From: Trema orientale
Taxonomy: Eukaryota > Streptophyta > Magnoliopsida > Rosales > Cannabaceae
Reading direction: 5' to 3'
Assembly (NCBI GenBank): GCA_002914845.1
Contig: JXTC01000063.1
Coordinates: 507,830 to 571,829 of the forward strand
Length of the DNA stretch: 64,000 bases
In this document: positions 46,770-58,867 of the stretch, piece by piece
Layout of the letters: every line of letters begins with the position of its first letter
Numbering within the stretch: position 1 is the first letter of the stretch
Position numbers and translations under genes: made by a program
Notes under the pieces: generated by a model
Told to the model about the DNA's origin: nothing
The model's input: the letters and a program-made list of their open reading frames with translations, nothing else
Database searches by the model: none

Positions 46770-49700
46770 TTAAACTTGCAACAAATTCCCCGCAACATGA
46801 TCCTCTTCAATTAATTTCAAAGCCACATCTAAGCACTCCATCGTGAATTCTCCCCATTTGATGAAGCTAATATAGCTTTCAGACTTTAGATTATCAAGTT
46901 CCTTTTGCAGCTCCAGGATGTCACGAGTCACAACTCTTTTGATGTCACGTTCAAACCTTTTGGACTTCAGAAAATCGAGTTCCTCTTCTAGCTTCAAATC
47001 GTGATCATCATCTTTCTTGACTTCTTCGATGGCACAGCAATGGCTATTATAAGGTCTTGTTGCGGTTGCCTGAAGACCAAGAAAAGCACGTACCACATGT
47101 TTAAGTTTTTCAGATAAAAACTCCACGTTGAAGCCTCTCCTTCGAGCAAAGTTCAGGTAGAAATACCATTCTTTGAGATGATCTTGAGTGAGATCTCTAA
47201 CCTTTGTTGTGGACATGCTATGTAGGACTTCGCATAAGCAAGAAAAAACGATGCTCTTCATTTCCCGCGTTGATTCTGAGTGGCTACTAATATCTCCGTG
47301 TTTACGTAGCATTAGTACCAGAATACGGGACAAGTTCCTAGGTACCGTGTAACGTCCGACAACGACGAATTCCACGTGTTTTTTGTGGTACTTTAATTCT
47401 TGTCTTTCAAAGTAATAGTATCCACCAAGCCAATCAATGAGCCTTTCGAAATACTCCCTGGTAAAACGACTGAGTTTTGGTGTGGTAGAAGGGGTAAGAT
47501 GTGGTCCTCTAGAACTTGCAAGTCTTTGTTTCCAATCGAAAATTGATGCATTCCAACCGAAACAACTTTCAAATACAGCCTTTTCATCTTCAGGTAAGTT
47601 ATCTACTGTAGCCTTGAATTTCAAGGTGGAGCCACTCTCCACTTTCTTTCCTCTCCGGTCATTAATTTTCACGGTCTCGATGTTCCCATCTCCATGCATT
47701 AATGCAGTTATAATCTAATAACAGACAAGATGAAATGGTCATGTATATCAGTTATGCATGATCAGGGTAGAAAGAAGAAAAAGAAATTTTCATAAACCTC
47801 CCAATAATTTTTACACTTTTTCAACAAATGATTCTCTTTTTATTTTTTTTCATAATTACAAGTAATACAGAATATATATGTACTTTGCAAATTAATCCTC
47901 CTTGATAATGGCCATGGTCAATTTAGGACTAATTATTTGCGCAATTTCAAAATTGTCCTAATTTAAACGGGTCCTGTTGTCTAGAAAAAGATACAGAGAG
48001 CAACGTCAATTTGAAATAGATAAAATAGATAGTATGAGAATATTACTAGGTGGATTTCAGGCATTCCAGTCTAATTGAAATTAATAATCTCATCAAGGGA
48101 GGATTTCGTGAAATGAAAAACCCAAATACTTTAAAGGGTGTGTGTGTTTTTCTATTGCAAATGGAATAAGGAGGAATGATAAACCAAGACAAAGATCTAG
48201 AAACCACACTAAATTAAATCAGAAAGATTCTGGTAAAACTATACGAAGGCCCTAAAATAATGCAGTGTAGTCTATCATCATTCATGGTACTGCATGCGTA
48301 AGGAGATAAATGTGATGCAGTGAATATTAGATGGAACTATTTGGTTAATTGTCTACATAAACAGTCCAAGACAATAGTTATAGTGCTTTTAACACATAGC
48401 CTAAATAGTTAATAATTGGTACATTTCCTAATCCGTCTAACTAATCCTAGTTATGTGGCGAACTTTGGCAAACGAATATGGAAAAATAGAAATGGATTAA
48501 CATATGTTACGATCTCTCAGAATATCGTTAGAATACGCACCTGCAGTATCACGACTCAAAATCCAAGACTGTGACTTTTGGTAATTTTGAGTATAAATTA
48601 ATAAAAATAAGGAATTTTACAAAATTCGAAGAAAACCAAGTACTTGGGTATTTCATTTTAGTCCTTGAATCATTAGAAATTCTATATAAAATGGAACCCA
48701 TCTTTAATTTAATTTATTAAGAAATATATGCCAATTAAAATTCAATAAAACATAATTACTTTATATGAAAACTTGGTTTGATAAAAACTTTAATATTGAT
48801 AAAAATGAAGTCTGCAAACCTTAATTCGGAAAGTCTAAAAACTAATTTACAAAGTTAATCAAGATTCTAAGTACTCAAATCTTTAAAAAAATATTCTCCT
48901 TGAGAACCAAAGGGTCCCGTTTATATACCAAGTCCTCAAATAGTAGAAAATACGTTCTCATACATAGGAACAACAAACTTAGCTACACAATTGGACACAG
49001 AGTAAGAGTGAGACAAAAAAAGATACCAACCCAAGAGGAATAAGACCTCGAGCGTGAGCCAAGTGACTTGCCTAGCCAACGAGGTAACTAACTCGAATGG
49101 ACCACCTGAAAGGGAGGGAAAAATAGAAGGGGTGAGCTCGAAAGCTCAGTAGATAAACTGTTACCTCATTTTAAAACTTTTTTAGTGATGGAAAGCCCTT
49201 GCATGGTTAATTTAATCCAAAATAACTTTACAAATCCATATGTGTATATATTCATAAAAATATCCAAAGTCGATAGTCCATATGCGCATACATATATATA
49301 TAGATGTACGGAAAACATAATGTCTCAAAACCAATCAGTCCACAAACACATGACACAAATCCACCCATACCCATGAGTTCACCACCTCTCATCAATGGAA
49401 ACCAGGGTATTGGCACTACGTGTGCCATACAGCCTGCTTGACACCTAGCCCATAACCGGAGGGGACACCCGTGTGTCGCCTACCAAACCTGGAGGGGCAA
49501 CCGCGTTGCCTTCGCCTTCCAAATGGGGAGGTAATTAGAAGAAATATCCCGTGTGGGTTCACAGATTCTGCACCGTCGGTGAGGCCATAACGCCACACTG
49601 TAAAAACCCCATGATGCTAATCTGGGACTCATGTATGATCCTATGACACGTGTATTCTGAACTGATGTGTAAAAGTAGCCATGCAGTAATTTAGGTTCAA

Positions 49701-52700
49701 ATGATGCTCTGGTTTTTAATAAAATGGTTAATTAAATTTTGTAGAAAAATGGGGCAGTATAACGACCCTATTTTAACATATCCAAAAATAACCTGCACTC
49801 AGAAAATTCCCAGAGCAATCCAATATATGTAATACAATTTAATTCCACCAGATATTTCTAAAATAGTTCCAAAATCACATTTGTTCTCATATGTTGCAGA
49901 AAATGAGTTTTATTCAGAACGATGTAAAAGAGACGTAACTGAATCCTTAGCTCACTAAAATAGTGATACCACGGTATTGGATGCTCAAGATGCCGTTGGA
50001 CGATCGTTCGGAGGGTCGGGAACCAATTCCACGCCCTCGATCGCTTACTTGGGAAGAACCAATTTCCCAACGGAGCTTCAAAACAATGAGTGGACCTCTC
50101 CATTGAATTCCTAATGACCAAAATAGCTAAATTAGACATATAACTTGACCAATTCGGGTCCGGACCGACACCGGACCGGTGACGAATAAAACTAGACAAA
50201 TCTAAGCCGTTAAATATTGATTTTCGTGCCTGTTACCAAATATAGTCAATATATATATCAAACTTCTCTATTTTCTGAGTATATTCCAAAAATGACAACA
50301 AAAACGAAATCTAACGGTCGGATCGAAATCTAAAATTCGAAACTAAAAATACCCTAAAATGGCAACTATCAATCCGGACAAATTGAGATCGTGAAATATA
50401 TACCAAGAGAAAGCCCACGACGAGAGGGTTCGAATACCACCAGTTTCGCGACTTTTCGTCGCCGGAATCCTCGCTGGCGAGCGATGGAAGCCTCAGCTGA
50501 GTTTCGCTCCTCCTCGGCAACGCAGCGGTCCAGCGGCCTCGGAGCTTTGGTAGTCGACTCGGCTGGGCGGCGCGCGTCGTCTGGGCTCGGTGGTGGGGCG
50601 CGATGAGGGCCGGCAGTAGCTGGTCCTCTTGCTCCTCCGTTCGGCCGTGCGTCGAGAGAGACGAGAGGGTGAGAGTGAATCGGGGGAGAGGACGAGAGAG
50701 AGAGAAACATACGTATATATATAATTTTTTTAAAAAATAATATAAGGTCAAATGATCATTTTACCCATCTAAAAACTGGGTTTTTACATGCAGGCCAAAA
50801 GATCAAAGTTGTTTGTGAATCAATGAATCCTTAGAAGGTTGTTAAATTTGCTGCCTGAGCCTTTTCTAAAATCGTTCCACTATAAAACTCTCATTTTCTT
50901 TTGTGCTACCTTAGCTTTAACGTTGTAAATATGGTTTGAAATTTTAGATTTTTATCTTGTATCTCAGTAGAAAAGTAACATTAAGAATGTTTTCTAATTC
51001 ATGTGAGGTTAATATATGGGGTTAATGACACCATTGGTCCCTAACTTATTACCACTTTGGCATATTGGTCCTTAACCTATTTTTTGTGGTATTTAAGTAC
51101 TAAACATTTTTCTTTTTGGCACAATTGGTCCTTTTAGCATATTCGATTCTGTTAAAATTTATTTGAATGAGAGAAATTTTACAACATTGATCTTGATTTT
51201 TCAATTGTTTAACAATTTGGTCCCTAATTTTTATTTTTGTATTCCTATTTCCGATTAACAATATTGCATCTGCCAGTATTTCAGAAAATTAAAATTCAAA
51301 GACTGATATAAAACAAATAGTTCATTTAAAAATCAAATTAAAAAAAAGAAAAAAAATTATACTAATAAATCTTAGTTTATGTCAAATTATAGTAAATTTA
51401 TGACCAAAAAATAATTATCTTACTAATTTTAAAACTAAAAAAATTTCATATATGCGTTTTTTCACTAGTTAAATTTAAGTGAAAATTTACTATATTCATT
51501 AAATGTTCATGTAATTATGAATGATTATTCTGAAAAATAAATTAACTATTTGCAGCAAATAAGCCTGAAGTATTTTATAATTTTCCATTAAATGTTCATT
51601 TCTTTATGTAATTGTACCTGTCAATCTTTTAGAAAATTAAAATTTAATTTTCTAAAAGATTGGCAGATGCAATATTGTTAATCAGAAATATGAATACAAA
51701 AAAATAGGGACCAGATTGTTAAACAATTGAAAAATTAAGATCAATAGTGCAAAATTTCTCTTATTTAAATGAATTTTAACAGATTCTTGGATGGAATATA
51801 CCATAAGGACCAATAATGCCAAAAAGAGAAACGTTTAGTACTTAAATATCACAAAAAAAAAAAAGTTGAGGACCGATGTGCCAAAATAGTTTTAGGTTGG
51901 AGACCAATGATGCCATTAACCCTAATATATGTGCTAGAAAATGGTATTGTCATAAGCTATAAATTAATATATAACAAATGAATTTAAGGAAAGAAAGCTA
52001 CTTAATTAGAATTACTTAAAAATATTGTAGGCATGGCGTACCTCAGAAATCAAGCAGTGGACGTGGGCAAAGAATTTGCACTCTTGACAGTAATAGACAC
52101 AAATTCTTGAGTCTCTTTCACTTTCACAAATATCGCAGTAATGTTCGCCTGAATTATCTCCAAGGACTGAATTTACAAGGATAAGGGGGTGTATGTGATA
52201 TTTGTATGTTATGGTGCAGGGCAAGGGCCCACAGAGCAAGTGAAGATTGAAATCACAGTGAACACAACAAAACATCGAGTACTCTGTGGTGCAAAGTTCA
52301 ATAGAGGTGGCTGGTAGTTTACAATAGACATCATAAGCATTGCACTCAAGAATTTGAGGTACTTTCTTCACAAAAAATAGGTGGTGCAGGCTATGTCTTT
52401 CATACTTTATGAACGGGTTCTCAAAAATGCACTTAATACACAGACTAAGCTCACATGATTTAATGCAACATCGAAAAAGAAATCCATTAGGATTGATCTC
52501 TCTTTTACATGTTAAGCAACAAAAGAAGTTCTTGGCATGTAATTTTGTGTGCGAATAGGGTGGTCGGGGATACACCGGGAGGTTTTCATCGAGAGGATAG
52601 GTGACTAATTTTGTGTCTGGGGACGTGAGAAATAAAGAGTGGTTTTTGTGCAGAGCATGCTCGAATTTTAATGGCAACTCCGCACATGATTTATGGATGA

Positions 52701-53583
52701 AACACTTGCATTCTGTGCATGAAAAATAAGCTACACCTGATTCGCAAGGTGAATGGCATGCAAAGCAACATTGGTCAACTCCTTTGCCCCTTGCATCATC
52801 GACGACAAGCATCATTGGATGCTGATGGTAGATATGCCTGAAATGGCCAGAGCCTTCGACTGTTATTGATGGCCTAAGCGCACAATCAACATCAATAACA
52901 AAACCACATGTTCTGCATTCGAACCGAGAGGCACCAGTTTTGAAAGTAAAATGGCATAAGCTACACGTAAACTCTGCAGATTTTTTACTAACCAATCGGG
53001 TAAGGACATTTGGGTGATCATGATGATGAGAATGAAAATAGAATCGATAAACATGTATCGGCAGCAAATAACATTCTATGCACACGTTCCAATTATCGCA
53101 TTTAGAACAGCTCAAAACGAAAGAACTGGCGTTTCTTTCACAAGATCTGCAAGTCCTCTGTTTCTCATGGTCGACATACAAGTGGAGGTTGTGGCTTGGG
53201 TGTGAAGGGTGTGTTGCATTAGTGGATGGGCACTCAGCACACCGTCTGTGAAGGAAATACTTACATCTTTTGCAAGCGTAGGTTGGAGATCCCAGGCAAG
53301 GTAATTTACAAGCGAAGCAGGTTTCGAGTTCGGAGAAGATCTCGATGAGTGGCATTGGATGTTGATGACTAAAATGTTGAATGTTTGTTTCGGCTTCACA
53401 TTCTATTGGCTCCATTAGAGCACAATCAGAATCCATGGCGAAGTCACATATGGAACAGTAAAAGGATTCATCGAAATAACAATAACGGTGACATGAAGCA
53501 CACCAGTACTTCTCTACCTCAGACGGCCGCCGGACAAGAGGGTGGAGAGGATGGAAGGGGTGATCGATCTTGTCCATGATCAT
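46770..53583 (-). CDS. DC1 (C1-like zinc finger) protein with unfamiliar C-terminal domain (two exons, 828 aa)
   Basis: Exon 1 is 52042-53583 (514 codons), exon 2 is 46770-47714, joined in phase over a 4.3-kb intron with GT-AG borders. Residues 1-514 carry about eight C1-like modules of the HPxHPLxL...CxxC...YxCxxCxFxLHxxC type, for example HPFHPLHPLV, CFACKLPC, CKRCKYFLHRRC and YCQECKFFAHVHC. DC1 domains bind zinc, and plant members are linked to defence and stress signalling; ligand binding is unproven. Residues 515-828 form a probably helical domain I do not recognise, with LPEDEKAVFES, EYFERLIDWLGG, HLKEWYFYLNFARRRGF and a charged coiled-coil-like stretch. If intron 1 is retained the protein stops at 52012 after eight extra residues. 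The intron holds a Mutator-like element and other repeats. The start could also be the ATG at 53577. Confidence 0.8.
48505..50788 (-). mobile_element. candidate LTR-type repeat in the DC1 gene intron
   Basis: A block with distinctly higher GC than its surroundings. On the minus strand it opens TGTAAAAACCCAGTTTTTAG, a common start for plant LTRs, and its far end reads CGTAACA, giving TG/CA termini. I found no matching target duplication, and a second TGTAAAAACCCC at 49599 suggests a composite. The frames at 49858-50199 and 50311-50751 show no known retroelement protein. Confidence 0.35.
51019..51922. mobile_element. Mutator-like nonautonomous element with long inverted repeats
   Basis: A 904-base element whose ends, GGGTTAATGACACCATTGGT and its near complement, extend as inverted repeats for roughly 270-300 bases (51019-51290 and 51625-51922). 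It is flanked by an exact 9-base duplication TAATATATG (51010-51018 and 51923-51931), the length typical of Mutator transposition. There is no transposase. It sits in the DC1 gene intron about 110 bases from the exon 1 donor. Confidence 0.88.
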
Positions 53584-53752
53584 TGAAGACCCTCTTAGTT
53601 TCTCAATGTACTATCTACCTATGCCACTCAAATGTTTTAGGTAAAGACTGTTTGATAATTTCTCTCTATGAATATTTAGAAAGAAGAGGGGAAAAAATAA
53701 AAAACCAAAAAGCAATATACATATTAATTGAGCTGAGAAACCTGTATGTCTT

Positions 53753-53848
53753 TATCTCTTTCTCTGTATAATAATATTGTATAAATTTATACAATATTAA
53801 TATCTCTTTCTCTGTATAATAATATTGTGTAAATTTATACAATATTAG
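53753..53848. repeat. 48-base tandem pair, each with a 26-base palindrome
   Basis: Units 53753-53800 and 53801-53848. The first holds a perfect palindrome (53773-53798, AATATTGTATAA at one end and its complement at the other) and the second has one mismatch (53821-53846). It lies 170-265 bases upstream of the DC1 gene start, so probably in its promoter. Confidence 0.85.
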
Positions 53849-54124
53849 TATATGATATGTTACTGAATCGTAAAATGGAGACCCTGCAATATTCTTTCCT
53901 GAGTTTAATTGTATTGCTTTTGAAGTCTAATCATATAAGAATCTTCCATATTTATATTCAATTTAAGGTAAAATATATATCGTTATGACGATCGGTTTTT
54001 CTTATTTGTTTGTTTTTTTTTTTCCACAAAAAATCAAGTAACCAATTTCTAATTATAATTATCTAACTCATTTTCAAAAGGAAAAAAAAATGTAAGGTAT
54101 GTAACCAACTTCTTCTTGGATAGA

Positions 54125-54630
54125 ACTAGAGAGTTGGCTTCTTTTCTCTGTATCTTTTCCAAAAGAGAGAAAAAAATATAATTATTTTCAGTTTTCCCAT
54201 GATAAGAAGGAAGGCATAACCTATTTGACCAGTTTTCTTTCTTTAATTAAAGTGTGAATAAGAAACATGCCATTTTCATAATCCTATTTGGACCTTTAGG
54301 AAATCAATATATATATATATATATGTATAAAAGAAAATAAACCGTTCAGTCTCTTTTCATAGCTTTAAATATAAAAACCAATAACTATTTCTTTTCATTG
54401 GTTTAGACCTCAAATGAACAAACTTTTTCTTTCTTTAAAGTATATTAAACTACGTAGTTGGCTTCTCATTTCTTCTCTCGTTTCCAAAAGAGAGAAAAAA
54501 AAAAAAAAAACTATTATTATCAGTCTGCACCTGATAAGAAGGAAGGCATAACCCTGTTTGACTAGTTTTCTTTCTTAATTAAAGTGTGAAATACGTACAT
54601 GCATGCATGCATGCTATTGTCATAACCCTG
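54125..54630. repeat. diverged direct repeat, two copies about 330 bases apart
   Basis: Segments near 54125-54295 and 54455-54630 share AGTTGGCTTCT, TTTCCAAAAGAGAGAAAAAA, TGATAAGAAGGAAGGCATAA and TTAATTAAAGTGTGAA. It is upstream of the DC1 gene and the function is unknown. Confidence 0.65.
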
Positions 54631-54939
54631 TTTAGGCTTTTTTTGGGGGGGGCGGGGGGAGCACATGCTATTTCTAATTTAGTTACCAGAATTTTCGTAG
54701 AGTGGTTTTTGCATTAAACTCCTTTGGTTGGCCTTGTCAAAGAATTTAATTTAGATTTCAAATGTTGGGAACTATATTGCGAGAAACATTTCCATATTGC
54801 GGGTGAATTTTGTACATTTTGAAACTTTAGGCATGTTATACATTCTTAAACTCTAAAGGGTCACATGTAAAGAATTCCATTACAAAAAATAATTATAGAA
54901 ATATTTAAAACTTTATTAAATCAACTATATGTTGTGTAG

Positions 54940-55370
54940 AGCTGGCAACTCAGGCCGGGCCTAATGGGCCAACCTAGCCTGTTCATACGCAGGTCCGAGT
55001 TGGGCTTGGGAATTTCGGCCCAGCCCGACTCGACCCTTTAGGATCTATTCTAGGCCCTTGTTATTGTAAAATTCTAGGCACTTGTTAAAAAAAAAAAAAA
55101 AAGCTCAGCACGAGTCGGAGTGGGCCAACCAGGCCTGGTCTTGGCCAGCTTTGGAGCCCGATTGGCCAACAGGCCCGGAATGAGGCCGGGCTCTATTTTT
55201 TTTGTGGGCCGAACCTACCTGTCCTGCCTTTTTTGACGGCTGACCTGGCTTGTCTATTTTGTCACCTCTAGTACGCCCGCGCTCTATTTTTTTTGTGGGC
55301 CGAACCTACTTGTCCTACCTTTTTTGACGGCTGATCTGGCCTGCTCATTTTGCCACCTCTAGTACTGCGT
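54940..55370. mobile_element. GGGCC-rich element with an internal tandem duplication
   Basis: It starts TAGAGCTGGCAACTCAGGCC and ends CATTTTGCCACCTCTAGTAC, giving imperfect inverted ends. A unit of about 92 bases (55186-55272 and 55278-55365; GTGGGCCGAACCTACTTGTC type) is repeated at the right end. Confidence 0.6.
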
Positions 55371-55721
55371 GATTAACGCGGTTCAGTAAAATACCAAATA
55401 GTAAACCACAGCATGTGGCAACAACGAGAAAATTGGACCTCTAACCCACATCGTAAAGAAAACTAACTGCACTGCAGTGTTGCAGGTTTGTTGAAGAATT
55501 AGTCAAATTAAGTTGCTTTGTCAGTCTTAGTGGTCTGTTTCATTTGTCCTATCCTCTAGCAAAATTTTTGACAAAGAGCTTAGTTTTAGGAGCTCCACGA
55601 TTGATGGCAGTGGGGATATACAGTGGGTTGTTATTTCCTTATTAACAGATTGTTTCTTGTTTTTAGCCGTTTATGTATTTGCCTATAAAAAGGCCTATTG
55701 TTTAAATGGAACAAAACAATT

Positions 55722-55866
55722 AAGGCGCGTCTACAGTAGGGGCATCTCTACGTAAGGCCCTGTTTATACACCGTTTGATGGGAATCTGTGTATAAACAGA
55801 TTCCCATCAAACGGTGTATAAACAGGGGCCTTACGTAGGGGCGCCTCTACTATAGCCGCCTCCTAT
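55722..55866. mobile_element. hAT-like MITE, family C (copy 4)
   Basis: An almost perfect hairpin: GGGAATCTGTGTATAAACAG and GATTCCCATCAAACGG arms and TACGTAGGGGCGCCTCTACT at the end. I did not find a clean target duplication. Confidence 0.75.
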
Positions 55867-56156
55867 ATTACCAAAAAAAAAAAAAAAGAAGCAAAACACT
55901 AGTACTTCCTCTTACATTTGTTTTTTTGCTTTTCAGCTTTATTACAGAGTGTATTTTGTCTCTAATCCTTTACTTTGTAACAGGGTTGAGCGGCTTGCAC
56001 GTCTCAGAAGGGAATTTTGTACGCCCCCTACGTGCTATTTACACTGCTCAATTCCATGTACCATTCAGAAATAAAGTTGTCATTTTCTGTATTAATTTTA
56101 ACCGTTTCACAACGAGTTCAGGAATTTTTATTATTCATTTATTATTATTACTATTA

Positions 56157-56308
56157 GGGGAGGGCTACAGTAGGGACGTCCCTACGTAGGGCCCTGTCTA
56201 TACACCGTTTTATGGGAATCTGTGGAGAATCTGTTTATACACAGATTCCTATCAAACGGTGTATAGACAGGACCCTACGCAGGGATGCCCCTACTGTAGA
56301 CGCGCCCT
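56157..56308. mobile_element. hAT-like MITE, family C (copy 5)
   Basis: Same hairpin family, inserted in an ATT microsatellite, so the target duplication cannot be separated from the surrounding repeat. Confidence 0.75.
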
Positions 56309-57439
56309 TATTATTATTATTATTATTATTTTTACAACAATAGCAATCAAATGATGGGATCTTGAAACGTTAAATTATTGTTATGGAAACGGAAGTTAAA
56401 AAAAAAAAAGAAGATTATTACGGAAAGGTTCCTGTTTTGTGCTGAATTTTAAACTTATTTTAAACTTACACAAAGATTGTAATTAGGCGTAAAATGTCCT
56501 TAATTTATTGCTCTTACTATCATTATTAAGGACATTAATTCATAACATTACAATTACCAGTCACCCCTTTTGACTTTAGAACAATGTATCTGCCACATGA
56601 TTATCCAATCCTAGTTCCAAAGCTACACTCAAGCACTTGAAGATAAAATCCCCACATTTCACTAAGTTAATATCGCTTAGAGACCTCAAAGAAGAAGCAA
56701 GTTCTTCTTGTAGCCATTGAATGTCATAGGCTATAACATTTTTGATGTCACGCACTGTACAAGACGCCTCAGTTGCTTGAAGGGCGACAAAAGAACGCAC
56801 GACATCTCTAAGATGGTCAAACATAAACTGAATCTCGAAGCCTCTGTTTTGGGCCCATTTGAGGTAGAAATACCATTCCTTGAGATGATCTATGGTGACA
56901 TCTCTAATTCTGGTTCTACGCATGCTGTCTAGGACTCGGCATAAGAAGCAGAAGGTGATGCTCTTCATTTCTAGTGTCGATGGGGAATTGGTACTAACAT
57001 CTCCGCGTCTACGAAGAAAAAGTTGTAGAATGCGGGCGAAGGTCTTATGTACCATGTAACCTTCAACAACGTCAATTTTCTCATCTAAGGAGAATTTTTT
57101 ATCTAATTCCAGGCTCTCTTAGTAACAAAATCCATAAAGCCAATCAATCAACTTTTCAAAATACTCGGTGTTAAAGCGAGAGAGTATTATTTGGATCCCA
57201 TATCTAGCTACTTCTTGCTTCTCAACAAAAGGAACCAATCCGTAATTAACCGATCTCGATCTTTCTAGATTTAATAATCTATCCGGCAAATTAAATTCAC
57301 ACTGCAACATATTTGCTTCATTTTCAGGTAACTTACGTAATATATCATCCAATCTCAAGGTGGAGCTGTGCCTATTATTATGAATTTTCACGGTCTTTAG
57401 CTCCACGTTCCTTAGGTCTCCCTTTAATACAGTTATAAC

Positions 57440-58782
57440 CTGACGATAAAGCGAAATCATATATTAGGAGGAATCATATACAGTGATGGAGGCAAGATTT
57501 TTGGTTAGTAAGGCTAAAATTATATTCTATCTAATTTGTGGGGTTGTTATATATTTTTTATATATTTTAGTGGGGGCTTTTTGTATAATTTAAGCTAAAT
57601 AATTATAAATATAGGTAAATAATTGGACATTTCTAAAGGAAAAAGAAAATTGAGTGGGGACTCAAGCTCTCACTACCTTAAACGTGCCTCTGTCCTTGAC
57701 CATATATATATTATTATAAATTAACGAACGATAATAAACAAATAAAAAGAGAAATAAAAGCACACAGATTTAAATGGAAAATTCTAGATGAGAAAAACTA
57801 CTGACAGAGGAGAATAAAATATCATTATGTCGAAAATAGAGTACAGAAGATAAGATTACATGGTCAAAGCCGAAAATATATAATCCTGACAAAAACTTTA
57901 AAACATATATATGTTTAAGAATAAAATATGTACAGACAAAACAAGCCCATAAAACAAGTCTATACCAACGGGATCTATAGTGATAGTGGAGGGATTAGGC
58001 TCAAAAAAATTCTCTCAATTATAAAATTGCTAAATATATCACACTACGAGCTTTTCAGGTTGGACTAAACAGAATTCGGATCACGAACTCTAACATATAC
58101 ATATATATTTAAAAAATAAAGATTAATCAAATTGAAATTTCGTTAAACTCTTTCTTAAAATGAAAGTTCAGAAAAAAGGTAATATGCTTCTATCCTATAC
58201 GAAATTTCATTGAATATTAAATAAATAGGGAAATTCGCTAATTGAGAGAAATGTAAGAAGAAAATAAAGTTACAAAAACTATTTTAGCAATGTGATATTT
58301 AAGAATAAAAACCAATTAAACTATAATAAAATACAAATATATGTACCAGCTAGTGCCTGATCTCTTTATAAAGAAACTCATCTTGCTCATTCTGATTTGT
58401 TTGTGTTTTTTTTCTTTTTGAGAAATTTAGGTGGATGGCTAAAATTTTAAATTTGATTAAGTAGATGTCCATTTTTAAAATTTTATAACTAAATGTCCAG
58501 GTATATATATTTTTACACTCGATATCTACCAATTTTAATTACTGTACTGAAATGCACGGGGTATATAATTTTTTATACTTGGTATATAAATTTTTACACT
58601 TTGTATATAAGCATATATACCGGACATTTTGCTATAATATTTGACAAAGGAACATTTACTGAAATTGGGCCCAAAATTTGGTCATATTTGTATAAATCCC
58701 CTTTTTTTTTGCCAGGTTAGTAAGACTATTATTGTTTCTAATATNATGATTAAAAATATTATGGTCACAATTCACAAAAGCT

Positions 58783-58813
<31 letters not shown>

Positions 58814-58867
58814 AAAAAAAAAGACAGAATTGAGAATTGTTCAAACATAAAATGAACATGGATGTAC
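57440..58867. other. intron of the second DC1 gene
   Basis: AT-rich, containing dispersed repeat D (58416-58705), a TA microsatellite near 58783-58808 and one ambiguous base at 58745. No other gene seen. Confidence 0.5.
58416..58705. repeat. dispersed repeat D (copy 2, inverted)
   Basis: Complement of the repeat at 45968-46262, sharing the ATTGGGCCCAAAATTTGGTC end, the TATACTTGGTATAT words and GATTAAGTAGATGTCC. Confidence 0.6.

Noticed and set aside
50311..50751. A 146-codon minus-strand frame rich in Arg and Ser
   Set aside because: It lies within a GC-rich repeat-like block with overlapping frames on both strands and no recognisable domain.
53112..53399. Alternative-frame ORFs over the DC1 exon (also 60175-60625)
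   Set aside because: Shadows of the Cys/His-rich frame; they lack the C1 spacing and differ between paralogues.
58745..58745. Ambiguous base n
   Set aside because: A sequencing or assembly uncertainty in intronic AT-rich DNA; it affects no coding call.
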